From: Gordonibacter faecis
Lineage (GTDB): Bacteria > Actinomycetota > Coriobacteriia > Coriobacteriales > Eggerthellaceae
Assembly (NCBI RefSeq): GCF_030077735.1
Contig: NZ_JASJEU010000020.1
Location: 1 to 64,000, forward strand
Length of the DNA: 64,000 nucleotides
Reading direction: 5' to 3'
Shown here piece after piece: positions 1-7,916 of this stretch (positions are counted from its first letter, which is position 1; the number at the start of each line of letters is the position of its first letter). The notes beneath the pieces were generated by a model. The model saw nothing but the letters and a program-made list of their open reading frames with translations, was not told where the DNA came from and made no database searches. The position numbers were made by a program, and so were the translations under genes.

Positions 1-496
1 CCTTTACTCAAAAGCTGAGTGCATTTCCCGATGCACGTACCCCGCAAGTGCGGGATATGCTCGGCATGGTAGCACGCGCAGGGAGTTTGTGAAGAGCGGC
101 CCATCTCCCCCATCGCTGGCAGATTCCATACCCCCAACCCCCCATTCCCGCAGGTAGAACATATCCCCCACCCCACAACAAACCCCTTCCCCAATACCTC
201 CCCACCTCCACACTTTCTCCACAACTAACAGCCCTATCTGCTTACCCACCACCCCCGTCTCCCACCTCAAACAAAGAAAGTCACTGAAAATGGCACAAAT
301 GTCTGTTTATGTACGGATTTTCGCCCGAATTCAGGACTTCACTGACATTGCGAAAAACTGACCTGGGGTTTCTCAGGAGGACTCCGGACAAATCCGTACC
401 TAAACGGCGATCTCTGCCAATCCAGACTCCACCACGTGCAGAGGGGAATTTCACGGACCCCCGCCCTCGCCCTACACAGCGCTTTCTCTGCATTGT
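1..496. other. Intergenic stretch without a supported gene
   Basis: No open frame here has a plausible start, ribosome binding site or recognisable protein; the short frames are proline/arginine-rich noise. A 10-bp perfect inverted repeat (311-320 against 390-399) can form a long-loop stem. The stretch lies downstream of the rsfS operon and before the first terminal-inverted-repeat element. Confidence 0.6.
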
Positions 497-902
497 GTGA
501 CGCGCTTACGCGCTACTGATTACGCCAAGACATCCACATGTTCCTATGCTTTATGACGCGGGCATATGCAGATAAGGTTAACCTTATCTGTTCGGTTACC
601 TTTGTAGGGATGCTCTCCAGAGCATCCGCTCCGCCGAAGGCGGAGAATACAATCGGTGTCCTTGTTTTCGCGCTTCGCGCGAACGGATGCTCTGGAGAGC
701 ATCCCTACGAGGGTTAACGTACCTGGTGGACGCCAATAAATGAAAGCTAGCTTGACCTGCGTTCTCCGCCTGCGGCGGAGAGGGCGCTTCGTGAAGCGCC
801 CCTACTAAGGTTACCAAATAGGTTATATTTGTTTCGGTAGTATGCCCGCGTCATAATGATAGGGGATGTCTTGGCGTATTAGATAGCGCGTTAGCACGTC
901 AC
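497..902. mobile_element. TIR element, copy 1 (MITE-like, 406 bp)
   Basis: The ends are long imperfect inverted repeats (497-566 and about 841-902). Both start gtgacg.gct.acgcgcta, share tacgccaagacatcc, and reach an inner ttatgacgcgggcata. The interior has no gene. It carries short palindromic modules: ggatgctctccagagcatcc at 608-627 and its inverse at 683-702, a gcggag hairpin near 630-650, and an agggcgcttc/gaagcgcccc stem at 781-802. Related copies lie at 19506-20081 and, degenerate, at 26720-26905. I see no target-site duplication. It is probably a non-autonomous mobile element; a large REP/BIME-type repeat is the alternative. Confidence 0.65.
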
Positions 903-956
903 CTTTTGCGGAAGCAAGCCTTCGTCGTGATCAGGAGGGTGAGCATAGGATGACAA

Positions 957-988
957 GAGGGGTCGGCAGCGAAGCGCCCCGACCCCTC
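957..988. repeat. 10-bp stem hairpin
   Basis: Arms gaggggtcgg and ccgacccctc pair perfectly around a 12-base loop. There is no T-run on either side, so it is a structural repeat rather than a clear terminator. Confidence 0.5.
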
Positions 989-1121
989 TCGGTATGGTAG
1001 CGAGTAGGACAAGAAAGAGCGTACCATCAACGTAAAGGCCTCGACCACACCTCTCGCAAAGCGGAGCGGCGCCGCCGGAGGCGGCGCACCTCTTCCCCAA
1101 AAAGATTTTTGACGCCAAGCA

Positions 1122-1232
1122 GACGGCTGGCGGAGGTGTCCACAAAGCGAGTTCCGCACGAGCCGAAAGCGCCAGTGGCGCTTTCGTGCGAGCTCAGGAC
1201 TGCCGAGCGACTGGGCACCTCCACCAGCCGTC
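1122..1232 (-). repeat. Structured palindromic repeat, copy A
   Basis: Outer arms (gacggctgg..ggaggtg and cacctccaccagccgtc) enclose conserved single-stranded blocks and an inner hairpin gaaagcgccagtggcgctttc. On the minus strand the same blocks (cccagtcgctcgg, gctcg, ggctcgtgcggaactcgctt) occur in the copy at 10606-10717, but the paired arms differ in a way that keeps pairing. It begins 35 bp after the rsfS stop, so it may shape the operon's 3' end. Confidence 0.6.
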
Positions 1233-1266
1233 GTCCCCCAGGTTGAATCAGGTAGAAGCCAGCAAC

Positions 1267-1704
1267 TTACCCTTCGCGTCCAATAAGCTTAGCAATCCTA
1301 TCAGAGTACTCCACGTCCGAAATCCCCTCAGCCGCCAAGTCAATAATCGGCGCATCGTTCCAGAGGGCCTCAAGTCGATAATACTCACGAGTCTCCGGCT
1401 GAAACACATGTACCACGATGTCGCCATAATCAAGCAGCGACCAGGTTCCATCCTGCGTCCCTTCGCGATGCAGAGGCTTCACGTGCGCCTGCTCGCGCTC
1501 AGCGTCCTCAATCTCGTCGACGATAGCCTCAACCTGTCGGTTGTTCGCCGCTGTGGCAATGACGAAGTAGTCCGTCACGCCAATGAGATCGCGCACCTCC
1601 TGCACCATGATGTCGGTCGCCTTCTTTTCGTCGGCAGCACGCGCCGCAATGAGGGCGCGCTCGCGAGAGGTTACCTCGTCCTGCTTCTTGTTCAATTCGC
1701 TCAC
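1267..1704 (-). CDS. rsfS: Ribosomal silencing factor RsfS
   Basis: Iojap/RsfS family protein, 145 aa from a GTG start. The family binds ribosomal protein L14 (uL14) and blocks subunit joining when nutrients are scarce. Visible family features are the N-terminal helix followed by DLIGVTDYFVIATA, the central VEAIVDEIED helix, and the C-terminal DIVVHVF and YYRLEALW blocks. The GTG at 1704 is chosen because aaggaagg sits just upstream and the codon overlaps the yqeK stop as GTGA, which suggests translational coupling. An in-frame ATG at 1725 would add seven residues. It is the last gene of the rplU-to-rsfS operon; the neighbours nadD and yqeK are its usual partners. Confidence 0.93.
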   Translation of the reverse strand: MSELNKKQDEVTSRERALIAARAADEKKATDIMVQEVRDLIGVTDYFVIATAANNRQVEAIVDEIEDAEREQAHVKPLHREGTQDGTWSLLDYGDIVVHVFQPETREYYRLEALWNDAPIIDLAAEGISDVEYSDRIAKLIGREG

Positions 1705-2351
1705 GCTTTTCCTTCCTTCTTGCATTTTGTCGCGGACACGCGCTCGCGCGCCCGGTCAACGTAAAAGTTCCAGACCTCGAGGGTTTGTGGATGAATGTTT
1801 TTGCAGCGCTCAACCAAGTTTAACAGCACATGCTGAAACGTTTTGAGGAACAGTTCCTCAAGCGGAACGCGCCCCACCAACTCGCGCAGCGCCTGAATGC
1901 CCGGGTAGTCGCGCCCGGGTTCCAGCGCGTCGGCCACATAGACTATCATGTCGAGGTCCGTCATGTTCGGCGCGCCCGCCGTGTGCCTGTCAATGGCTTG
2001 TACCACCTCGCGCGGCAGCGACGGAAACTCGCGCGCAAGCGCTGCGGCGGCCGTCGGCCCATGCAGAAGGCGGGGCATATCCTGGAACACGTACGGGTTT
2101 ACCACCAGGCCCAATTCCTCAGCGCGCTGGCGTATGCCCTCGTCATCGTAGTTTTTATCCCAATCGTGCAAGAGCCCCGCCAAGCGCGCCATGCGCTCGT
2201 CAACGCCGTAGGTGCGCGCGAGTTCCTGCGCTGCATGCATCACGCCCAGCGCATGGGAAAAGCGCGCGGGCTTCAAGCGCCCCTCAAGTTCAGCCTTTCG
2301 GGCTTTGAAGAAGGTATCGGAAAGCGCATCGTGCGCGTCACAGGTACTCAT
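1701..2351 (-). CDS. yqeK: YqeK-type HD-domain dinucleotide hydrolase
   Basis: HD-superfamily protein of 216 aa. YqeK enzymes split diadenosine tetraphosphate symmetrically into ADP, using an Fe/metal HD site. Visible metal ligands are the histidine in RFSHALGV (around residue 32), the HD pair in GLLHDWDK (around 60), H in LLHGPTAA, and the later histidine-containing helix VVQAIDRHTAG with D in the MIVYVADALEP block. An aaggaga site precedes the ATG. It overlaps nadD by four bases (ATGA), the normal nadD-yqeK-rsfS arrangement. An arginine-rich C-terminus (RARERVSATKCKKEGKA) is extra. Confidence 0.92.
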   Translation of the reverse strand: MSTCDAHDALSDTFFKARKAELEGRLKPARFSHALGVMHAAQELARTYGVDERMARLAGLLHDWDKNYDDEGIRQRAEELGLVVNPYVFQDMPRLLHGPTAAAALAREFPSLPREVVQAIDRHTAGAPNMTDLDMIVYVADALEPGRDYPGIQALRELVGRVPLEELFLKTFQHVLLNLVERCKNIHPQTLEVWNFYVDRARERVSATKCKKEGKA

Positions 2352-3031
2352 AGCGTCTCCTTCCGTGCACTCGCGTCACCGGCGCCGCTATACAACCCGT
2401 GTTCAAGCACGTAGTCCAGCACCCGCTGCATGACCAGGTAGCGAATGGATTTACCCGCGGCCACGCGCTCGCGCAGATCGCTCGAGGACACGGCGAGCGC
2501 CGTCACTTCCAAATAGGACACGTCGAAGCTGCCCTCGTCTTCAATGGCGCGTCGCCGCTCGTCGGTGAGCGCGTAGCCCGGGCGCGTGACGGCAATAAGC
2601 CGCGCCAAGTCCGCAATGGCGGCACTTTCGCGCCACTTCACAATGTGAGCCACGGCGTCGGCGCCCGTGATGAAGAATAGCTCCACGTTGTCCGGGTAGT
2701 GCGCGCGCAGCTCGCGCAGCGTGTCCACCGTGTAGGTGTCGCCGCCGCGCTCTATCTCCATGGCGCTTACGCAAAACGAGGGGTTGCTTGCTACGGCCAA
2801 GCGACACATGGCCAAGCGGTCGGCCGCTGGCGTGACTGCGCGATCCTTCTTGAACACCGGGTTGCCGGCCGGCACGAACACGACCGCATCCAGGTCATAC
2901 GCCTCGCGCGCCTGCTCGGCCGTGGCCAAGTGCCCAATGTGGATGGGGTCAAACGTGCCGCCCATGATGCCCAGGCGGGCGGGCTTTCCGTCGCGCCCCA
3001 GGTCATCGAAGCGCTCGCAGATCTTCGCCAC
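2348..3031 (-). CDS. nadD: Nicotinate-nucleotide adenylyltransferase
   Basis: Joins ATP and nicotinate mononucleotide to make deamido-NAD, a cytoplasmic step of NAD synthesis. The nucleotidyltransferase signature GGTFDPIHIGHL is at about residues 25-36, VFVPAGNPVFK follows at 52, and the second motif SSSDLRERVAAGKSIRYLV is near the C-terminus. Length 227 aa is slightly above the usual 200-215 because of about 20 extra N-terminal residues. The GTG start overlaps the proA stop by one base (TAGTG); a later start cannot be excluded. Confidence 0.94.
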   Translation of the reverse strand: MAKICERFDDLGRDGKPARLGIMGGTFDPIHIGHLATAEQAREAYDLDAVVFVPAGNPVFKKDRAVTPAADRLAMCRLAVASNPSFCVSAMEIERGGDTYTVDTLRELRAHYPDNVELFFITGADAVAHIVKWRESAAIADLARLIAVTRPGYALTDERRRAIEDEGSFDVSYLEVTALAVSSSDLRERVAAGKSIRYLVMQRVLDYVLEHGLYSGAGDASARKETL

Positions 3032-4308
3032 TACGGACGCACCTGCCCCGAGCCGCGCAGCACGTACTTGTACGACGTGAGCGCCGCCAGCGCAAACGGC
3101 CCGCGCGCGTGCAGCTTCTGCGTGGAAATACCAATTTCGGCGCCGAGGCCGAACTGCCCGCCATCAGTGAATGCCGTGGAAACGTTCGCATACACCGCCG
3201 CCGCGTCAACGCGCGCGAGGAAGGCCTCACAGGCGGCCGCATCCTCAGCCACGATGGCCTCGGAGTGCTTCGTGCCGTAGCGGTTCACGTGCTCGATGGC
3301 CTCATCGACGCCGTCCACCACATGCATGGCCAAATCGGGCGCGAGATACTCGGTCGCCCAGTCATCTTCGGTTGCGGGCACAGTGGCAATGCCGTGCGCC
3401 GCGGCCACCGCAGCCGCGCGTTCGTCGGCATGCAATGTGATACCGCGTTCGGCCAACTCAGCCAGCGCCGCGGGAAGAAACGCCTCAGCCACGGCCGCAT
3501 CCACCAGCAGCGTCTCGGCGGCGTTGCACACACCAAGGCGACGGCACTTCGCATTCACGATGATGGCACGTGCCTTCTCCAGGTCGGCCGAGGCGTGCAC
3601 GTACACGTGGCAGTTGCCCGTACCCGTTTCGATGACCGGCACCTTTGAGCATTCCACACAGTGGCGAATGAGGCCTGCCCCGCCGCGCGGAATGAGCACG
3701 TCAATTGTCCCGTGCAACTGCATCAACTCATCAGCAGCAGCGCGGTCGGTTGATGCCACCAGGCCAATGCAGCCCGCGGGCAAACCTGCCGCCACGGCCG
3801 CGTCGTGCAGCACCTCCGCTATTGTTTGGTTTGAGTGCGCCGCCATGCTGCCGCCGCGCAGCACCGCCGCATTGCCCGATTTCAGGCAGATACCGGCCGC
3901 GTCGGCCGTCACGTTCGGGCGCGCCTCGTACACCACGGCCACCACGCCCAGGGGCACGCTCACACGCGACAGCTCAATGCCGTTGTCCAGCGTGCGTGCC
4001 TCCTGCACCAACCCCAAGGGGTCGGGCAGTTCGGCTAGTTCCTCAAGTGCCGTGGCCATGGCATCGACGCGACTCACGTTGAGCATGAGGCGGTCAAGCA
4101 GGCTTTCCTTCGTGCCTGCGGCGCGGGCGGCCTCCATATCGACCTCGTTCGCCGCCACAATGTCGCCCGCATGCGCGCGCAGTGCCGCCGCCATCGCCCG
4201 CAGCGCCCCGTCGCGCTCGGCGCGCGTCGTCTGGCCAAGCGCCCCGCTAGCCGCGCGAGCCGCCTCTGCAATGCGACGCACCTCAGCGCGTGCCTCCTGT
4301 TCGCCCAT
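3031..4308 (-). CDS. proA: Glutamate-5-semialdehyde dehydrogenase (gamma-glutamyl phosphate reductase)
   Basis: Second enzyme of proline synthesis; reduces gamma-glutamyl phosphate with NADPH. An aldehyde-dehydrogenase-fold protein of 425 aa with PLGVVAVVYEARPNVT (around residue 120), a GNAAVLRGG phosphate loop, GGAGLIRHCVE, and the catalytic-cysteine segment RRLGVCNAAETLLV. The C-terminal NVSTAFTDGGQFGLGAEIGIST block is typical. The ATG at 4308 fits the upstream aggaaagg better than the in-frame GTG at 4317. It directly follows proB (17-bp gap), so both pathway steps are co-expressed. Confidence 0.95.
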   Translation of the reverse strand: MGEQEARAEVRRIAEAARAASGALGQTTRAERDGALRAMAAALRAHAGDIVAANEVDMEAARAAGTKESLLDRLMLNVSRVDAMATALEELAELPDPLGLVQEARTLDNGIELSRVSVPLGVVAVVYEARPNVTADAAGICLKSGNAAVLRGGSMAAHSNQTIAEVLHDAAVAAGLPAGCIGLVASTDRAAADELMQLHGTIDVLIPRGGAGLIRHCVECSKVPVIETGTGNCHVYVHASADLEKARAIIVNAKCRRLGVCNAAETLLVDAAVAEAFLPAALAELAERGITLHADERAAAVAAAHGIATVPATEDDWATEYLAPDLAMHVVDGVDEAIEHVNRYGTKHSEAIVAEDAAACEAFLARVDAAAVYANVSTAFTDGGQFGLGAEIGISTQKLHARGPFALAALTSYKYVLRGSGQVRP

Positions 4309-4325
4309 CGTGCCCACACCCTTTC

Positions 4326-5477
4326 CTACTCAAACACTATCAACTCGTCGCGGTGGACAATCGGCTTTTCGGCCAGGCTCTCAAGCAGGCGGTTTGCTTG
4401 GAGTTGCGAGCGAGTGCGGCCGATGGCGAGGGCGGCCTCGTCGCTCGCGAACGCGGCGCGACCGCGTGCGAACAGGTGCCCGGTGCCATCTTTAATATCC
4501 ACGATGTCGCCCGCCTCGAAGCGTCCGTCGACCGCGCGCACACCCACCGACAGAAGCGAACTGCCGCGCTCGATGAGCGCCGCCTTCGCTCCGTCATCCA
4601 CCACCAGCGCGCCACGCGCCGCATCGCCAAGCGCAATCCACAGCTTCTTCGGCGTGATTTCGTGCGGCTTCTTCGCGGCTACAAACAAGGTGCCCACGCC
4701 CTCGCCCGCCGCCGCATCCACCACGGCATCAGCCCGCCGTCCATGGCAAATGACCAAGGGGATGCCTGCCACCATGAGCACGCGTGCCGCCTTGATCTTC
4801 GTGATCATGCCGCCCGAGCCCACCGTGGTGCCCGCCTCGCCGGCCACGGCCATGATGTCGGGGCCGATGGACTCCACGCGGCCGATCAGGCGCGCCTCGG
4901 GGTTGAAGTGCGGGTTCGCGTCGTACAGCCCGTCGATGTCCGACAATATAACCATCAGATCGGCATCGATCAGGCAGGCAGCCAAAGCGGCCAGCGTGTC
5001 GTTGTCGCCGAAGCGAATCTGCTCGACCGACACCGTGTCGTTCTCGTTCACGATGGGCACCACGCCCAGCTCCAACAGGCGCAACAGCGTGTCACGCGCG
5101 TGGAGATACGCCTGGCGATCGGCCGTGTCGCGGCGCGTGAGCAGCACCGTTGACGTCACAATGCCGTGGCGCGCGAACACCTCGGCGTACGCAGTGGCCA
5201 GCGCACTCTGCCCCACCGAAGCCGCCGCCTGAAGGCTCGGCATGTCGGAGGGGCGCTTGCTAATACCAAGCGCCTCCAAGCCACAGGCGATAGCGGCCGA
5301 CGTCACAATGACGGGCTGCCAGCCGGCCTCACGCACACGCGCAATCTGGTCGGCAAGCGTCTGCAAATAGGCGTAGTCGATGGAACTCTCCGACGTGGTG
5401 AGCGTGGAGGAACCAATCTTCACCACCAGACGCCGCGTACGCTCGCCTTCCACCTGCGCTTTCCCCTTGCCACTCAC
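4326..5477 (-). CDS. proB: Glutamate 5-kinase with PUA domain
   Basis: First committed step of proline synthesis: ATP-dependent phosphorylation of glutamate. The amino-acid kinase domain starts VVKIGSSTLT (around residue 20) and contains VTSAAIACG, PIVNENDTV and GGMITKIKAA. The last 80 residues form a PUA domain (RGALVVDDGAKAAL..RGSSLL). Length 383 aa is normal for the PUA form. The GTG start has aaggag eight bases upstream and overlaps the obg stop as GTGA. In this family proline feedback acts through the kinase domain. Confidence 0.95.
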   Translation of the reverse strand: MSGKGKAQVEGERTRRLVVKIGSSTLTTSESSIDYAYLQTLADQIARVREAGWQPVIVTSAAIACGLEALGISKRPSDMPSLQAAASVGQSALATAYAEVFARHGIVTSTVLLTRRDTADRQAYLHARDTLLRLLELGVVPIVNENDTVSVEQIRFGDNDTLAALAACLIDADLMVILSDIDGLYDANPHFNPEARLIGRVESIGPDIMAVAGEAGTTVGSGGMITKIKAARVLMVAGIPLVICHGRRADAVVDAAAGEGVGTLFVAAKKPHEITPKKLWIALGDAARGALVVDDGAKAALIERGSSLLSVGVRAVDGRFEAGDIVDIKDGTGHLFARGRAAFASDEAALAIGRTRSQLQANRLLESLAEKPIVHRDELIVFE

Positions 5478-6868
5478 AGGTCTAGCTCCTTAAACATATC
5501 CTCCGCCGTGCGCGCCGACTCAAAGTCGAACGCGCGCCCGACAATGCGAATCTCGTCCCCGTCTACGGCGCCGGCGCGCTCAAGCGCCTGCTCAACGCCG
5601 AGGCGCTTCAAACGGTGCTGCAAAAACGCAACCGCTTCCCCGTTCTCCCAGTCGGTCTGCACCACCATGCGCTCCACCTGCGGACCCACCACGCGAAACA
5701 CGCCGCCGCCCTGGTTGATTACCTGGAAGCGCTTGTCGCGCGCCTCGCGCTTGTGCTCCCACACGTGATCGTACTGCACGTCGGCCGCCGCTTCCGCACG
5801 TGCCGCTTCGCGCAACTCGTGCACCTTAGTGGCGATGGCAGCCTTGAGAGCCTCCACGCCTTCGCCCGTGAGCGCACTGATGCGGTAGAGCTTCGGGTCG
5901 ATGGGGCTGGGGGCAAACTCGTCGCCACCAGCTGCCGCCAGGGAGTCCGCGCGCACGCGGGCGGCCAGCTGTTCGGCCACCTCTTCGGTGCCTTCGACAT
6001 CAATCTTGTTCGCCACCACAATGCGCGGGCGCGCCGCCAGCTCGTCGGCGTACAGCGCCAGCTCGCGGTTGATAATGTCGTAATCTTCCAGCGGATCGCG
6101 ACCCTCATAATCGCCGGTCAAGTCCACCACGTGCACAATGAGCGCCGTACGTTCGATGTGGCGCAAGAACTCGTGACCGAGCCCGCGTCCCTCGTGCGCG
6201 CCCTCAATGAGGCCGGGAATGTCGGCCACCACAAAGCTGTAGTCGCCCGAGCGCGCCACGCCCAAATTCGGCACCAGCGTGGTGAAGGGGTAGTCGGCAA
6301 TTTTGGGGCGCGCGGCGCTGATCTTCGAGATGAGCGACGACTTGCCCGCGCTCGGCATACCCACGAGCGCCGCGTCCGCCATAAGTTTCATCTCAAGTTC
6401 AATCCAGCCCTCCTGGGCCGGTTCTCCCAGCTCAGCGAACGCCGGTGCGCGCCGGGTAGGCGTGACGAAGTGGATGTTGCCGCGCCCACCCATGCCGCCG
6501 CAGGCCACCACCACGCGCTCACCGTCGTGCGTAAGATCAGCAATGAGTTCGCCCGTTTCCTTGGACTCTTCGAAATACTCGCGCACCACGGTACCCACCG
6601 GCACCTTCAGCACAAGATCGTCGCCCGTGGCGCCATGCATGCGGCTACCCTTGCCGTGTGTGCCGCGCGTGGCCTTGAAATGGTGCTTGAAGCGATACTC
6701 AATAAGCGAGGAAAGACTGGCGTCAGCCTCAACCACCACGTTGCCGCCGTGGCCGCCGTCGCCGCCATCGGGGCCGCCCTTCGGAACGTGCGCCTCGCGG
6801 CGAAACGACATGCACCCTGCGCCGCCGTCGCCACCTTTCACGTGTATGCGTACTTTATCGATGAACAC
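5474..6868 (-). CDS. obg: GTPase Obg
   Basis: Essential ribosome-associated GTPase (464 aa) needed for 50S assembly and stress signalling. The Obg fold is at residues 1-160 (glycine-rich KGGDGGAGC, GGPDGGDGGHGGNVV). The G domain follows with G1 GMPSAGKSSL, switch region YPFTTLVPNLG, G3 DIPGLIEGA and G4 VANKID. A C-terminal OCT domain closes the protein (VVQTDWENGEAVAFLQHRL). The frame is open 285 bp further upstream, but the GTG at 6868 with agagg five bases ahead gives the family's normal VFIDKVRIHVKGG start. Confidence 0.96.
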   Translation of the reverse strand: MFIDKVRIHVKGGDGGAGCMSFRREAHVPKGGPDGGDGGHGGNVVVEADASLSSLIEYRFKHHFKATRGTHGKGSRMHGATGDDLVLKVPVGTVVREYFEESKETGELIADLTHDGERVVVACGGMGGRGNIHFVTPTRRAPAFAELGEPAQEGWIELEMKLMADAALVGMPSAGKSSLISKISAARPKIADYPFTTLVPNLGVARSGDYSFVVADIPGLIEGAHEGRGLGHEFLRHIERTALIVHVVDLTGDYEGRDPLEDYDIINRELALYADELAARPRIVVANKIDVEGTEEVAEQLAARVRADSLAAAGGDEFAPSPIDPKLYRISALTGEGVEALKAAIATKVHELREAARAEAAADVQYDHVWEHKREARDKRFQVINQGGGVFRVVGPQVERMVVQTDWENGEAVAFLQHRLKRLGVEQALERAGAVDGDEIRIVGRAFDFESARTAEDMFKELDL

Positions 6869-6952
6869 TTGAACCTCTGATATCCCGCACGCCGCGCCGA
6901 GGCGTCGGCTGCGCGTCGATGCGTGTGTGACGTTGCCGATTGTATATGAAAA

Positions 6953-6977
6953 GTGCCCCCTGGCGAACAGGGGGCAC
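6953..6977 (-). terminator. Hairpin between rpmA and obg
   Basis: Perfect 8-bp GC-rich stem (gtgccccc/gggggcac) followed on the minus strand by ttttc. It probably reduces read-through from the abundant ribosomal protein genes into obg-proBA; the downstream genes have no other obvious promoter. Confidence 0.65.
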
Positions 6978-7022
6978 GCGAAAACAGATAACGTTACGCA
7001 GTCGTGGAGCCGAGGGGCGTTC

Positions 7023-7274
7023 TTACGCCTCCGGACGCACGTGAACCTTACGCTTGACGCCACGCGTGAACTCCAGCGTGCCGTCGCACAGGGCGAACAG
7101 CGTGTCGTCCTTGCCGCGGCCGACGTTCTCGCCCGGATGGAAGTGCGTACCACGCTGACGAACGATGACGTTGCCCGTCTTCACGGTCTGGCCGGCGAAC
7201 AGTTTCACGCCAAGTCGCTGTGCGTGGGAGTCGCGGCCGTTACGGCTGGAACCGAGGCCCTTCTTGTGTGCCAT
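7023..7274 (-). CDS. rpmA: 50S ribosomal protein L27
   Basis: bL27, 83 aa, sits at the peptidyl-transferase centre. It starts MAHKKGLGSSRNGRDS and shows the conserved KLFAGQTVKTGNVIVRQRGT core. The start has a strong gggaggg site. Unlike Firmicutes L27 there is no cleavable N-terminal extension. It is co-transcribed with rplU 20 bp upstream. Confidence 0.98.
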   Translation of the reverse strand: MAHKKGLGSSRNGRDSHAQRLGVKLFAGQTVKTGNVIVRQRGTHFHPGENVGRGKDDTLFALCDGTLEFTRGVKRKVHVRPEA

Positions 7275-7294
7275 GAGAATTCCCTCCCTTGCTT

Positions 7295-7675
7295 CTACTC
7301 AGCGTCTTCGGACGCGGACTTTTCAACTTTGGCGGCCTTTTTCGGGGCGGCCTTCTTCTCCGCCTTGGCGGAGCCGACCGACTCAATCTGGACGCGCGTC
7401 AACTGCTGGCGATGGCCACGCAGCTTCTTGTAGTTCTTGCGCTTCTTAAACTTGAACACGAGCTGCTTCTCGCCCTTGAACTGGTCAAGAACCACAGCCG
7501 TGACCTTGGTAGCAGCAGCCTTCGCAGGGTCAGCCTCCACCTTGTCGCCATCGACAATGCAGATGGCTTCAAGTTCAACCTTAGCACCCGGCTCGACAGC
7601 GAGCTTCTCAATGCTGAGGATGTCACCTGGGGCAACCTTGTACTGTTTGCCGCCCGTTTTAACAATTGCGTACAT
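7295..7675 (-). CDS. rplU: 50S ribosomal protein L21, with charged tail
   Basis: bL21 (126 aa) starts MYAIVKTGGKQYKVAPGD and keeps the C-terminal KRRKNYKKLRGHRQQLTRVQI signature, here KKRKNYKKLRGHRQQ. About 25 extra residues rich in Lys/Ala/Glu (KAEKKAAPKKAAK) follow, a flexible tail seen in some actinobacterial L21 proteins. An aaggaga site precedes the ATG. It is the first gene of the operon that runs to rsfS. Confidence 0.97.
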   Translation of the reverse strand: MYAIVKTGGKQYKVAPGDILSIEKLAVEPGAKVELEAICIVDGDKVEADPAKAAATKVTAVVLDQFKGEKQLVFKFKKRKNYKKLRGHRQQLTRVQIESVGSAKAEKKAAPKKAAKVEKSASEDAE

Positions 7676-7710
7676 GAGTGTCTCCTTGAATGAAATAAAC
7701 GCAAGGCGAT

Positions 7711-7739
7711 AGCTTAGCAGCGTGATCGTAGCAAGTCAA
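7711..7739 (-). promoter_or_regulatory. Candidate promoter of the rplU operon
   Basis: On the minus strand TTGACT and TAAGCT are separated by exactly 17 bases, about 35 bp before the rplU ATG. The -35 matches five of six consensus bases and the -10 four of six. Confidence 0.6.
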
Positions 7740-7916
7740 TAAGGTCATATGCACAATCTCCGCGTATCATCGCACTCTTTTCCTTGTTACGCCTCCACAG
7801 AGCGCAACGTTCATATGATACCAGATAATATGGCCACACACGGCGGCGTGGTAAGGTTTTTTTGACGACCTCACAGGTCCTTCAAAGTCCACGAAGCCGC
7901 GAGGTCGCCATCACCT

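Noticed and set aside
4..493. Short frames at the left edge
   Set aside because: Low-complexity Gly/Trp or Arg frames, no start signals, interrupted by repeats.
3296..4495. Plus-strand 399-codon open frame opposite proA
   Set aside because: Ser/Ala/Arg-rich antisense shadow created by high-GC codon bias; proA on the other strand is fully conserved.
5474..7153. 559-aa version of Obg
   Set aside because: The extra 95 residues come from the rpmA-obg spacer and an off-frame reading of rpmA; the GTG at 6868 with a ribosome site gives the normal family start.
7841..7910. Terminator after polA
   Set aside because: A hairpin exists but the run of seven T is on the wrong side for the minus-strand transcript.
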